Shown: one piece after another, positions 18,000 to 28,610 of the stretch
Layout of the letters: each line of letters begins with the position of its first letter
Numbering within the stretch: the stretch's first letter is position 1
Assembly (NCBI RefSeq): GCF_963678245.1
Contig: NZ_OY782771.1
Span: 186,001 to 250,000, forward strand
Direction: 5' to 3'
Length of the DNA: 64,000 nucleotides
Origin: an uncultured Sunxiuqinia sp.
Lineage (GTDB): Bacteria; Bacteroidota; Bacteroidia; Bacteroidales; Prolixibacteraceae
The notes under the pieces: model-generated
Seen by the model: only the letters and a program-made list of their open reading frames with translations
Database searches by the model: none
Told to the model about the DNA's origin: nothing
Made by a program: the position numbers and the translations under genes

Positions 18000-18689
18000 A
18001 TGGATGTAAAAATTTTACAATTATTAGATGGAGCTCAACAAGCGAGTGGACTAACAGTAATTATTGATGTATTTCGGGCTTTTTCAGTGGCCTGTTATGC
18101 ATTTAGCCGAGGAGTTACTAAGATTTTTCCTGTAGGAGAAATCGATTTTGCTCTTCAGTTAAAGCAGCAAAACCCAGACTATATTCTTGTTGGTGAGCGC
18201 AACGAACAGAAGCCTGAAGGGTTTGACTTTGGAAATTCGCCATCGCAAATCATGCAGGGTAATCTTGAACAGAAGGTGATGGTGCATACCACAAGTAGTG
18301 GAACCCAAGGGATTGTGAGTGCTACAAATGCAGGTGAAGTAATAAGCGGAAGTTTTGTCAACGCAGGAGCTATTGTTAGATACATTCAGAAAAGGCAGCC
18401 TGAAACTGTTTCGCTGGTATGCATGGGATATGCCTGTAAGTATCCGACAGATGAAGATACATTTTTGGCGGAATATATAAAGGCCAGACTAGAGGGAAAG
18501 TCGGTCGATTTCGAAGGAATGGTCGAAAAATTAAGAGTTGGCGCCGGAGCGCGGTTTTTCGTTCCAGAGAAACAGAGTTGGGCTCCTTCTGCTGATTTTG
18601 ATCTTTGCCTGGCTTTAGATCGGTTTAACTTCGTTTTAAAAGTTGATCGCGAAAATGACTTGTTTTTCTTGAAAAAACTTGAACTTTAA
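18000..18689 (+). CDS. comB: 2-phosphosulfolactate phosphatase family protein
   Basis: A 229-residue ComB-family protein. ComB removes phosphate from 2-phosphosulfolactate, the second step of coenzyme M synthesis in methanogens and of sulfolactate formation in some bacteria. Family signatures are LTVIIDVFRAFSVACYAF near the N-terminus, LVGERNEQKPEGFDFGNSPS, HTTSSGTQGI, and MGYACKYPTDEDTFLAEYI. The other steps of the pathway (ComA, ComC) are not in the window, so the actual substrate is open. It is followed 47 bp later by a PatB-like C-S lyase. Confidence 0.88.
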   Translation: MDVKILQLLDGAQQASGLTVIIDVFRAFSVACYAFSRGVTKIFPVGEIDFALQLKQQNPDYILVGERNEQKPEGFDFGNSPSQIMQGNLEQKVMVHTTSSGTQGIVSATNAGEVISGSFVNAGAIVRYIQKRQPETVSLVCMGYACKYPTDEDTFLAEYIKARLEGKSVDFEGMVEKLRVGAGARFFVPEKQSWAPSADFDLCLALDRFNFVLKVDRENDLFFLKKLEL

Positions 18690-18736
18690 GATCGCTTACG
18701 TTTTATATAATACCAATACTTTGGAAACAAAAGGTT

Positions 18737-19903
18737 ATGAAGAATTATAATTTTGATGAGCTGGTTGATCGTACCAATACGGATAGTTTAAAATACGATG
18801 GACGTCAGATGTTCTTTGGAACAGATGATTTATTGCCACTTTGGGTGGCTGATATGGATTTTAAAACTCCCGATTTTATCGTTGAGGCTCTGAAGGATAG
18901 GTTGGAGCATGAGGTTTTAGGTTACACATTTCGCAGCGATTCCTATTCTGAGGCTATTATTCAGTGGTTAGATAAACGACATCACTGGAAAGTAAAGAAA
19001 GAGTGGATTTCATTTAGTCCGGGAGTTGTGGCTGGATTAACGCTGGCTATTGATACTTACTCCAAGCCTGGCGATCAGATAATTGTGCAACCGCCGGTGT
19101 ATTTCCCTTTTTACGATTCGATAAAAGGATTGGGACGTAAGATGGTCGAAAATCCGCTGAAGTTAGTTGGTGGCAGATACACATTTGATTTAGATGATCT
19201 CAAACAAAAAATTACGACGAATACGAAGATGCTTCTGTTGTGCAATCCACAAAATCCAGGAGGGACTGTTTGGACCAAAGATGAATTGACCGAACTGGCA
19301 ACCATCTGCCTTGAAAACAAGGTGCTGATTGTTTCTGACGAAATTCATTCGGATTTGGTTTTCGAAGGGCACAAGCATATTCCGTTGCCAACACTTTCTA
19401 AAGAGATTGCGAATAATTGCATCGTATGTATGGCAGGTAGTAAAACATTCAACATTGCTGGCTTAACGACTTCTTTTGTGGTGATACCGAATAAGAAACT
19501 ATTTGTACGATATGAGCGAACGCTGAAAGTTCCTCATTTACATATGGGAAATATTTTTGGTTCTATTGCTCTTGAAACAGCTTATCGCAAAGGAGCAGGA
19601 TGGGTTGATCAAATGGTGGATTATTTGCAAGGAAACTATCGTTTTTTAGAAAGCTATATGGCCGATAAACTGCCTAATATTAAGCCGATGAAACCGGAAG
19701 CTACGTATTTAATTTGGTTGGACTTTTCTAAATATCAGTTGAGTGATGATGATCTTAATGCTAAGTTAATTGATGCGGGAGTTGGTTTAAACCGGGGAGT
19801 GCAGTTTGGTAAACAGGGTAGTGGTTTTATGCGTATAAATATTGGTTGTCCGCGGGTAATCTTGGAGCAGGCTTTAGATCGAATAGAGCAAGCATTTGGC
19901 TAA
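18737..19903 (+). CDS. PatB/MalY-type PLP-dependent C-S lyase
   Basis: A 388-residue fold-type I PLP enzyme. PatB members cleave cystathionine and similar thioethers to give a thiol, pyruvate and ammonia. Seen are LPLWVADMDFKTPDFI near the N-terminus, LLLCNPQNPGGTVW (cofactor Asn), VSDEIHSDLVFEG (PLP-binding Asp) and AGSKTFNIAGL, where the Lys forms the PLP aldimine. FMRINIGCPR near the end carries the substrate-binding Arg. Its stop overlaps the stop of the convergent glycosyltransferase by 4 bp (19900-19903). Confidence 0.9.
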   Translation: MKNYNFDELVDRTNTDSLKYDGRQMFFGTDDLLPLWVADMDFKTPDFIVEALKDRLEHEVLGYTFRSDSYSEAIIQWLDKRHHWKVKKEWISFSPGVVAGLTLAIDTYSKPGDQIIVQPPVYFPFYDSIKGLGRKMVENPLKLVGGRYTFDLDDLKQKITTNTKMLLLCNPQNPGGTVWTKDELTELATICLENKVLIVSDEIHSDLVFEGHKHIPLPTLSKEIANNCIVCMAGSKTFNIAGLTTSFVVIPNKKLFVRYERTLKVPHLHMGNIFGSIALETAYRKGAGWVDQMVDYLQGNYRFLESYMADKLPNIKPMKPEATYLIWLDFSKYQLSDDDLNAKLIDAGVGLNRGVQFGKQGSGFMRINIGCPRVILEQALDRIEQAFG

Positions 19904-20883
19904 AAGTTTTCCTTAATCCAGTTGGCCATTTCCGTTGTGTTCTGATTTAGCATGCAACGGAAATGTTTTTTCGGGCAGTTGTGTCGACCAATTTTGGAGC
20001 ATGGCTGACAGTTTAAGCCTTCAATTTTCTGCTTTTTTGATGCCGGATCGGCAAGGTAGGGGGTCATTCCAAGTTCGGGTGTGGTACTTCCCCAAACGGA
20101 TAAAATTTTCTTTTTATAGGCCGCAGCAATGTGCATTAGGCCAGTATCGTTTGCTATTACTAATGCTGCATTTTTGACGATGGAGGCCGATTGGTTAATC
20201 GTTAGTTTATTACAAAGATTTAATACGTTCTGTGTCGTTTGCTTTTCGATCTCCTGTGCAAGCTTAGCTTCATTTTTCCCACCAAGTAATATGAACGGAA
20301 CATCAAGTTGTTGAATCACTTCCAGATGCTTTTTGGCGGGCAACCTTTTGGTAAAGTAAGTGCCAGCCAGTACAATTGCAACATACTTTTTGGGGAATGA
20401 ATCCGGTATTTTTTCAGATGAAGAATTCTCTTCTTTCGGAATAAAATAATCAAGACCACTGTTGTCGTTCTTTACGCCTAGTGGAGTAACTGTGTCTATC
20501 ATGCGGTCGACAATATGAACGTCGGGAAGAATATTAATTTTGAATTTGACTAACAGCCACTTTTTTATATTGAGTTTTTGCAACGAGTAAGCTTTCGTTC
20601 TCAGGTTTTGCTTAATAATATGGCTCCGTAGATTGTGGTGCAGGTCAATAATGTAATCAAAATTCTCTTGCTGAAGTTGCTTTATAATGTCTGTCAGATT
20701 TGAATTATATAGATGTAAGTGGTCGATATAAGGATTGGCACGAAGAAGATCCTTATGTTTTTCTTTGGTCAGAAAATGGATTTCAGCCTGGTCTAGTTGC
20801 TCTTTTATGCATCGAATAATAGGGCTGGTTAATACAATGTCCCCAATAGAGCTAAATCGTATGATGAGTATCTTGGAATTCAA
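19900..20883 (-). CDS. Glycosyltransferase family 9 (heptosyltransferase-like)
   Basis: 327 residues with the GT9 start MNSKILIIRFSSIGDIVLTSPIIRCI and two Rossmann halves. The donor-binding half has AIVLAGTYFTKRLPAKKHLEVI, FILLGGKNEAKLA and ALVIANDTGLMHIAAAYKKKI, then the usual SVWGSTTPELGMTPY. A Cys-rich tail (CQPCSKIGRHNCPKKHFRC) is common in Bacteroidota members. It would add heptose or a similar sugar to lipopolysaccharide core at the inner membrane. Acceptor unproven. Confidence 0.88.
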   Translation of the reverse strand: MNSKILIIRFSSIGDIVLTSPIIRCIKEQLDQAEIHFLTKEKHKDLLRANPYIDHLHLYNSNLTDIIKQLQQENFDYIIDLHHNLRSHIIKQNLRTKAYSLQKLNIKKWLLVKFKINILPDVHIVDRMIDTVTPLGVKNDNSGLDYFIPKEENSSSEKIPDSFPKKYVAIVLAGTYFTKRLPAKKHLEVIQQLDVPFILLGGKNEAKLAQEIEKQTTQNVLNLCNKLTINQSASIVKNAALVIANDTGLMHIAAAYKKKILSVWGSTTPELGMTPYLADPASKKQKIEGLNCQPCSKIGRHNCPKKHFRCMLNQNTTEMANWIKENF

Positions 20884-20890
20884 TGGTAAA

Positions 20891-20932
20891 AATAATACCC
20901 TGAAATATACATATTTTCAGGGTATTTTTATT
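20891..20932 (-). terminator. Rho-independent terminator of atpDC
   Basis: AATACCCTGAAA and TTTTCAGGGTATT pair over 12-13 bp, with a T-rich tail on the minus strand, directly after the atpC stop at 20948. Confidence 0.75.
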
Positions 20933-20947
20933 TAATAGGTTATGTTT

Positions 20948-21190
20948 TTATGCAGATTCGGCAAGCACAATTATTTTGTTGTTCATAGCTTCAACAACCC
21001 CTCCATCCACGTCAAAAAAACTAATTTGCTCGTTTGACTCAATGATTTTGATTTTACCTTCATCCAAGGTCGAAATGATCGGGGCATGGTTTTTAAGAAT
21101 TTCGAATGAGCCTTTTGCTCCAGGAAGCTTAATCAGTGTGATTTCTCCTGAGAATACTTTTTTTGATGGTGTTATGATTTCAAGAAACAT
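20948..21190 (-). CDS. atpC: F1F0 ATP synthase epsilon subunit
   Basis: The 80-residue epsilon subunit of F1, coupling rotation to catalysis and inhibiting ATP hydrolysis. It has the beta-sandwich domain only (MFLEIITPSKKVFSGEITLIK, LPGAKGSFEILKNHAPII, FFDVDGGVVEAMNNKIIVLAESA). The C-terminal helical hairpin of the long form is missing, as in other Bacteroidota. It lies 17 bp after atpD on the same strand. The other ATP synthase genes are not in the window; a separate atpDC pair is the usual Bacteroidota arrangement. Confidence 0.93.
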   Translation of the reverse strand: MFLEIITPSKKVFSGEITLIKLPGAKGSFEILKNHAPIISTLDEGKIKIIESNEQISFFDVDGGVVEAMNNKIIVLAESA

Positions 21191-21207
21191 AGCTTTTCGG
21201 GTTAGTT

Positions 21208-22767
<1,560 letters not shown>

Positions 22768-22838
22768 CTAATTGCACAAATTTAATTTGACTAATATTCT
22801 AATGTTTAGAGTGTTCAAGATTATTTTGTTAGTAGCTA

Positions 22839-23831
22839 TTATTTTTCCCTTTTCATGATCATTTGGGCGAGTTCAATGATTACCTGTTTTCGATCTGAAT
22901 GAACGTTAATTGCATCGATCTTTTCCATTGCCTTCTGATAAAATTCATTTGACTTTTGCTGGCTAATATGCTGTAGCTTTAAATCAATGTATATGTTTTT
23001 AATGGCATTGATCTTCTCTTCCGGATTAAACTTCTTTCGGTCAATCCAATCTTGTAATTCGGCTTTTTGTTCCCGATTTGCAATAGCTAACGCTTGAAGT
23101 AATAAAAAAGTTTTTTTGTTGGCGATAATATCACCACCTATTTTTTTTCCAAATTTATCTTGATCTGCAAATACATCTAACAGGTCATCCTGAAGCTGAA
23201 AAGCCAATCCCAGATTGATCCCAAATTGATAAAGCCTTTCAGCATCTTCCAGCGAGGCATTTCCCAGCAAGGCTCCCATTTTAAAGCTTCCGGCAATCAA
23301 CACCGCTGTTTTCAATCGTATCATCTCCAGATACTCATCGATACTCACATCCAGCCGGGATTCAAAGTCCATGTCGTATTGTTGCCCTTCGCAAACTTCG
23401 ATGGCTGTTTTTGAAAACAAACGGGTAACTTCTTGTATGTTGGGATGATCTACCGTCAGTAGATATTGATAGGCTTTGATGGACATGGCATCGCCTGATA
23501 GGATCGCCACATTTTCACTGTATTTTTTGTGGACTGCTGGCATGTTTCTGCGAATTTCAGCATGATCCATAATGTCATCGTGGAGCAGTGTGAAGTTGTG
23601 GAAAACTTCAACGGCAATAGCGGCAGGTAAGGCGTTTTGAACATCGCCGGAAAAAAGCTCGCAAGCTAAGAGTAACATAACCGGTCGTAGTCTTTTTCCA
23701 CCCATGTTTAGCGTGTAATCAATAGGTTGATAAAGGTTAATCGGGGTCGTTTTTCCTATTTTTTTCGCTTCTTCAGTAATTTGATTAACAACGAGTTCTT
23801 GTAGCTTTTTTATTGATTGTGCTGACTTCAT
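22839..23831 (-). CDS. Trans-isoprenyl diphosphate synthase
   Basis: A 330-residue all-helical prenyl chain elongase that condenses isopentenyl diphosphate with an allylic primer. The first Asp-rich motif is LLHDDIMDHAEIRRNMPAVH and the second is FQLQDDLLDVFAD. The GGKRLRPVMLLLAC region near the N-terminus binds isopentenyl diphosphate. Small residues before the first Asp motif suggest a medium to long product, such as the chain of a quinone or carrier lipid, but I cannot fix its length. Its start overlaps the stop of the MMPL gene by 4 bp, so the two are translated from one message. Confidence 0.92.
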   Translation of the reverse strand: MKSAQSIKKLQELVVNQITEEAKKIGKTTPINLYQPIDYTLNMGGKRLRPVMLLLACELFSGDVQNALPAAIAVEVFHNFTLLHDDIMDHAEIRRNMPAVHKKYSENVAILSGDAMSIKAYQYLLTVDHPNIQEVTRLFSKTAIEVCEGQQYDMDFESRLDVSIDEYLEMIRLKTAVLIAGSFKMGALLGNASLEDAERLYQFGINLGLAFQLQDDLLDVFADQDKFGKKIGGDIIANKKTFLLLQALAIANREQKAELQDWIDRKKFNPEEKINAIKNIYIDLKLQHISQQKSNEFYQKAMEKIDAINVHSDRKQVIIELAQMIMKREK

Positions 23832-26248
23832 TCTTTTTGTTCTTCATTTTTGTTTGACGAACCCTCAATCTCTAATTCATCCAACTCAATGTCCTCTTCC
23901 TCGTCGTAAATTTGAAGTAAGGGTTCATGAAAAGATTTTGTCGTTGTATGTTTTTCGAGTCCAATAAGTAGGGAGGGAAGTAAAATTAAGTTTGATGAAA
24001 CAGCTACGAGTAAGGTTAGCGAAACCAAAATTCCAAGAGCTGCAGTTCCACCAAAGTTTGACACACTGTATACGCCAAATCCGAAGAAAAGAACAACGAA
24101 AGTATACATCATACTAACCCCGGTTTCACGCAATGCCAGTTTAACTGATTGTCGGATGTTCCACCCGGTTACTGCTAATTCTTGTCGGTATTTTGCTAAA
24201 AAGTGAATGGTGTTGTCAACCGAAATACCGAAAGCTATACTAAATACTAAAATGGTTGATGCCTTAATCGGAATACCAATAAAACCCATAATGGCTGCAG
24301 TGAAAATAAGTGGTACAATATTCGGGATGAGTGACATAACCACCATTCGCCAAGAGTAAAACATGATGGCCATGAAAGCTGAAATCAGGAAAATAGCCAA
24401 CGTTAGACTACTAAACAGATTTTTAACCAAATATTGTGTTCCCTTAAAAAAAGTAACGCTTGAGCCGGTAACGGTGACATCAAATTTATCAGGAGGAAAA
24501 ACGGAGTCGACTTCCATTTTAAAATCATCATACAGCTCCTGCATGCGTTCAGTTCCAACATCGTGCATCCGAATGTTAATGCGGGTAATTTGTTTACTGC
24601 TGTCCAAAAATGAGTGCAGAGCACTTACGCTAGCATTCTCTTCCTCCTCACTTTTAGTGGCATAAGACAGGATAAAGTTCTTTTCCTGATTGTTGGGCAG
24701 GCTGTAATAACGTTCTTTCCCGTTGTAAAAGGCCTGCTTTGAAAACTTGAGAATATTCAGTAATGATGTTGAAGATGAAAGCTCATCATATTTCTCTAAA
24801 CGTTCCTCAAGTTTCTCCATTCTTCTGAAAACACTTAGGTTCATCACCCCATTCGGGCGTTTGGTGTCGATGATAATTTCCAGCGGCATCAATCCATCAA
24901 CTTGATTCTCGAAAAATTTCAAATCTTTGTAAATAATATCGCTTTCCGGGATGTCATCGACCATGTAGCCAGAGCTTTTGATTAACGTTATGCCATAGAA
25001 CCCAATGAGCACCACGGCAATTGCGGCACCATATACTACATTCCGGTGATTGAGTGAGATGTTCTCGAGATGAAGGACAATATTTTTGAAAAGCTTACTT
25101 TCAAGGTGCTTAATGTGACGTTCGCCGGGGGGCTTGGCAAAACTGAATAAAATAGGAATTAGCAAAAGCGAAAGCACAAATAATGTGAGAATATTCAAGG
25201 CTGCAACAATACCAAATTGTCTTAAAATTTCGCTGTTGGTAATTACAAAGGTTGCAAAACCGGAAGCAGTAGTCAGGTTTGTTAGAAATGTGGCATTCCC
25301 TATTTTAATGATAACTCGCTGTAGGGCCTTAATGTTATTTCCATGCTGCTTGTACTCGTTATGATACTTGTTAAGCATGTAAATACTGTTTGGTATCCCA
25401 ATTACAATGAGCAAGGATGGGATCATTCCGGTAAGCAAGGTGATTTTAAACCCGAATAATGCCATTGTTCCGATGGCCCAAATTACACCTGTAATGACGA
25501 TGATGACCGGATATAGAACCGCTTTGAATGATCTGAAGAAAAGAAACAGCGTAATAATACACAACAATAATGCGAGCGCACTAAACAGATAAATTTCTTT
25601 TTTAATTTTTATGGAGTTGATTACTCTGATGTAGGGGAGTCCTGAAAAGTGAAGCGTTAAGCCAGTCCCTTCGGAGAAAGCGTCACAAGTATTTTTTATT
25701 GCTTTAACTAGGTCTTCCCGTTTTTTCGACTTCATTTTGTCTTTATTGACCGTAATCGCCAAAAGGTAGAAGTCGTTTTCAGTGTTGTAAAGAAGCCCCC
25801 GGTAAAATGGTAAGCTTTGAAAGACATTGGACAGGCTATCAAGTTCTTCTTGTGATTTAACTTCTGCCGGGAAAATATTTTCAATTTCGAAAGTCCGTTT
25901 TTCTTTGTTCTTGATTAGATTATAGGCATTTGAAACAGACAAAAGATTTTCAACGCCATCAATGTCGTTTAAATTGACAACAAGCTGATGCCATTCTTTA
26001 AAATGGTCAAGTTTAAAAAAGTTGGGATCTTCAACGCCAACCACAATCAAATTTCCTTCTTCGCCAAAAAGCTCACGGAACTTTTGATAATCGACATAGG
26101 CACTGTCTTTTTGAGGAAGTAATTGGGCTGACTCGTATGACATTTCAACCTTTGAGGCCATATAAGCCATAAAAACAGTTACCAAACCTAATAGCAAAAG
26201 TAATGCTCTTCTGTTTCTAAGAATAATTCCGGAAAGCCAAACCCACAT
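23828..26248 (-). CDS. MMPL/RND-family transporter
   Basis: An 806-residue RND superfamily membrane protein with the MMPL layout: one N-terminal helix, a large periplasmic loop (about 40-215), a cluster of helices (LFSALALLLCIITLFLFF, LLTGMIPSLLIVIGIPNSIY), a second loop (about 420-615), and another cluster (LVFSIAFGISVDNTIHFLAKY, MMYTFVVLFFGFGVYSV). GISVDNTIHF carries the Asp typical of proton relay in the second cluster. The acidic cytoplasmic tail (IYDEEEDIELDELEIEG) is unusual. Such proteins export lipids or hopanoid-like molecules. Coupling to a prenyl synthase hints at an isoprenoid cargo, but this is inference. Confidence 0.9.
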   Translation of the reverse strand: MWVWLSGIILRNRRALLLLLGLVTVFMAYMASKVEMSYESAQLLPQKDSAYVDYQKFRELFGEEGNLIVVGVEDPNFFKLDHFKEWHQLVVNLNDIDGVENLLSVSNAYNLIKNKEKRTFEIENIFPAEVKSQEELDSLSNVFQSLPFYRGLLYNTENDFYLLAITVNKDKMKSKKREDLVKAIKNTCDAFSEGTGLTLHFSGLPYIRVINSIKIKKEIYLFSALALLLCIITLFLFFRSFKAVLYPVIIVITGVIWAIGTMALFGFKITLLTGMIPSLLIVIGIPNSIYMLNKYHNEYKQHGNNIKALQRVIIKIGNATFLTNLTTASGFATFVITNSEILRQFGIVAALNILTLFVLSLLLIPILFSFAKPPGERHIKHLESKLFKNIVLHLENISLNHRNVVYGAAIAVVLIGFYGITLIKSSGYMVDDIPESDIIYKDLKFFENQVDGLMPLEIIIDTKRPNGVMNLSVFRRMEKLEERLEKYDELSSSTSLLNILKFSKQAFYNGKERYYSLPNNQEKNFILSYATKSEEEENASVSALHSFLDSSKQITRINIRMHDVGTERMQELYDDFKMEVDSVFPPDKFDVTVTGSSVTFFKGTQYLVKNLFSSLTLAIFLISAFMAIMFYSWRMVVMSLIPNIVPLIFTAAIMGFIGIPIKASTILVFSIAFGISVDNTIHFLAKYRQELAVTGWNIRQSVKLALRETGVSMMYTFVVLFFGFGVYSVSNFGGTAALGILVSLTLLVAVSSNLILLPSLLIGLEKHTTTKSFHEPLLQIYDEEEDIELDELEIEGSSNKNEEQKE

Positions 26249-26613
26249 AGTTCAAATCGTATAAAATTAGGGCGAAAATAGTTAATAAAATGGGATTTCG
26301 AAAGAAAGAGAATTCGTGAAATTCATCATTTACGTAACGGTAATCGAAGAAATTGCTTTCTGGATTTCTTAAGTAGTGCAAAAATACGGTTTGTTTTCTC
26401 TCTTCGCTTTTGTGTGATAGCCAGAAGAAAAATATTATTAGTGGAGGACATTAGACTTCCACTTGCCATTTTTTTCATGAATGTATTGGAAATCAAAGCT
26501 CTTTAACTCTATGAATGAACGCTCGTGTTTCTGGGATTGTTTATGATTGAATAAAATCTTGCTTTTGGCTGCATAAATTTCCCATTTTTGTTTTTTGTTT
26601 TAATAAAAGCTGT
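26249..26613. other. Intergenic stretch upstream of tRNA-Asn
   Basis: About 365 bp with no supported gene or repeat. Confidence 0.4.
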
Positions 26614-26621
26614 TATTTTTG
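26585..26621 (+). promoter_or_regulatory. Possible tRNA-Asn promoter
   Basis: TATTTTTG (26614-26621) matches the Bacteroidota -7 box TAnnTTTG, about 55 bp before the tRNA. Candidate TTTG -33 boxes lie at about 26587-26590 and 26594-26597, but their spacings (23 and 16 bp) straddle the usual ~19-21 bp. Confidence 0.4.
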
Positions 26622-26675
26622 CATCGCTTTTGACAGGAAAACGTTCCGAAAATAGATAGAAAAGCCAATATAAAT

Positions 26676-26749
26676 TCCCTAGTAGCTCAGTTGGTTAGAG
26701 CGGCGGACTGTTAATCCGTAGGTCGTAGGTTCAAGTCCTACCTGGGGAG
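26676..26749 (+). tRNA. tRNA-Asn (GTT)
   Basis: A complete cloverleaf. The acceptor stem TCCCTAG pairs with CTGGGGA, the D arm is GCTC...GAGC, the anticodon loop CTGTTAA gives anticodon GTT, and the T arm is intact with GGTTCAAGTCC. CCA is not encoded. The last 13 bases of the gene region (CTACCTGGGGAGC) are repeated at 40293-40305, marking this gene as the attachment site of a genomic island. Confidence 0.97.
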
Positions 26750-26750
26750 C
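26738..26750 (+). repeat. Left attachment repeat (attL) in tRNA-Asn
   Basis: CTACCTGGGGAGC forms the 3' end of tRNA-Asn and occurs again, in the same orientation, at 40293-40305. Tyrosine integrases commonly recombine at tRNA 3' ends and keep the tRNA intact, and a broken integrase gene lies 259 bp downstream. Confidence 0.8.
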
Positions 26751-26771
26751 TCCAAAATGTTAAAAGACCGC

Positions 26772-26810
26772 AAAGCCGCTGGATATCGATGGATGTTCAG
26801 CGGTTTTTTT
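26772..26810 (+). terminator. Terminator after tRNA-Asn
   Basis: CCGCTG (26776-26781) pairs with CAGCGG (26798-26803), followed by seven T. Confidence 0.6.
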
Positions 26811-27008
26811 ATTTAACCACTTTCTAAAATATGCCATTTTTGACCAAAAAATAGGAGGCAATTTCGGCTTTTTTCTAGTTGGTCATTTCGCTTCAAATGA
26901 GCTCAGATAGATTAGTGCAAATTGACTTCAATTGGTTTGTTTTGATGTTTATGATAAGTATTTGAATTAATAATTTTGTAAATATCAACATTGTAACTCT
27001 GAGCGGCC

Positions 27009-28167
27009 ATGAAAATCAAAGTTCGCACACAATTTTTTATTCGAAAGTCTGTCCCGATGGCGAATGGTAAATTGCCAATTTATTTCAGGATAAGATGCAA
27101 TTCACAGATGGTCGAAGTCTCAACAGGGCGTGGGATTAATTCGGAAGATTGGGATCGGTTATTAAGGCGTAGCAAAGCCGACACAGACGAAGCAAAAATC
27201 CTGAATGATTATTTGGATGACATCGAAAATGATATTAGAAGGTATATCAATTATTTAATTGAGAATGGGGAAGATGTGAACGTCAATATTTTGAAAAAGA
27301 AACTGAATGGGGAAGCAGACAATCACAAAATGTTGATTCATGTGTTCAAAGAAAATAACGAGTTGATCAAACAGGAACTGGGGTACAACTATTCAATGAG
27401 TACATTTCAACAATATGAAGTTACTTGTTCCAGGCTGGCTGAATTCATTAAGAAACGATACAACCGAGCTGATATGAACATTGAGAAACTGGATATATCT
27501 TTTATGAGAAATTTTGATGTTTATCTTCGAACAAACTATAAAATCAAAGCAAACACGATTGCAAAAAGTCTCAAGCAAGTCAATAAAGTCATCCGATATG
27601 CCATAGAAATGCGGTATGTTCATTCAAATCCGTTCAATGGTTATAAAATCAGATATAACAAATCCGACCGGGTATTTCTTACACCAGAAGAATTGAAACG
27701 ATTTGAGGAAATTCAGTTGAAATCAAAGCGTTTGGAAAAAGTACGAGACGTGTTTGTATTTGTCTGTTATACAGGTCTAGCCTTCAAAGACGGGGATTAA
27801 GGCTAGAATTCCAATATTGCCAAAAGCTCAGGCTATTCTGGATAAATATGAAGATGACACCGAATGCTTGATTAAGAAAAAGATGATCCCTGTAGCCAGT
27901 AACCAAAAGATGAATAGCTACCTGGAAGAAATTGGCCAATTATGTGGTATCGAAAAGTAAATTACAATGCACATGGGACGGCATACATTTGCCACTACAG
28001 TTACGTTAGTCAATGGAATCCCAATTGAGACGGTTCAAAAAATGTTAGGTCATCAGGATCTAAGCACGACACAAATTTATGCCGGGGTGATTGATGAGAA
28101 AATATCCAAAGATATGAGTGGATTTTACGAGCAGGTCGAAATTCAGAAAAGAAATATCTCGTCATGA
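27009..28167 (+). pseudogene. Tyrosine recombinase/integrase, broken
   Basis: The N-terminal arm-binding and SAM-like core-binding domains are intact (MKIKVRTQFFIRKSVPMANG to VHSNPFNGYKIRYNKSDRVFL). The catalytic domain starts at FLTPEELKRFEEIQL and VFVCYTGLAFKD. There the frame is lost near 27785-27797 and the segment that normally follows (the rest of the box around the first catalytic Arg, and the Lys strand) is missing. It resumes in another frame (GIKARIPILPKAQAILDKYED). An in-frame TAA at 27958-27960 then interrupts the protein just before MHMGRHTFATTVTL, the HxxR motif. The final MLGHQDLSTTQIYAGV box holds the Tyr nucleophile. Its place next to the tRNA attachment site shows it was the island's integrase. 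It cannot be active, so the island is fixed unless another enzyme acts in trans. Confidence 0.88.
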
Positions 28168-28282
28168 TTCAGGTCGAAAGATGATTGTAAGATTCTCCAC
28201 GATTGGGGCATGCATTATTCACGAGGTATTTCTAGATGCTAAAAAGAGATTCCCTTGGTAAGTACAAGCCTCAATCTCCCAC

Positions 28283-28328
28283 AACAAGCAAGTTCCCTCC
28301 ATTTCATTGCAGGGACATACTTGTTTTT
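28283..28328 (+). terminator. Probable terminator after the integrase remnant
   Basis: ACAAGCAAGTTCCCT pairs imperfectly with AGGGACATACTTGT and is followed by T6. The surrounding ~440 bp up to the sigma factor hold no other gene that I can support. Confidence 0.45.
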
Positions 28329-28610
28329 TCCCGTGATTTAAATTCCTATTTGATATTATTCCAATAAAAATTACGGCAGAAAAGACAATTCATTCAACTT
28401 ATGAAAAATAGGTTAAAGCTTGTAATTTATACTAGTTTGTTCTCTTTTGAATAAATTCCACTCAATATTAAATTTTACATTTAAACTCAGATTATAAAAT
28501 ATATTTTGGCTTCACTATGTGATAATAGTGGTTGGATTAAAATCCGGTATTTTTGTATCTTCGTCTGTATACATTAAGTATGTTTATTCCGTATACAAAG
28601 ACTTGTTCAT

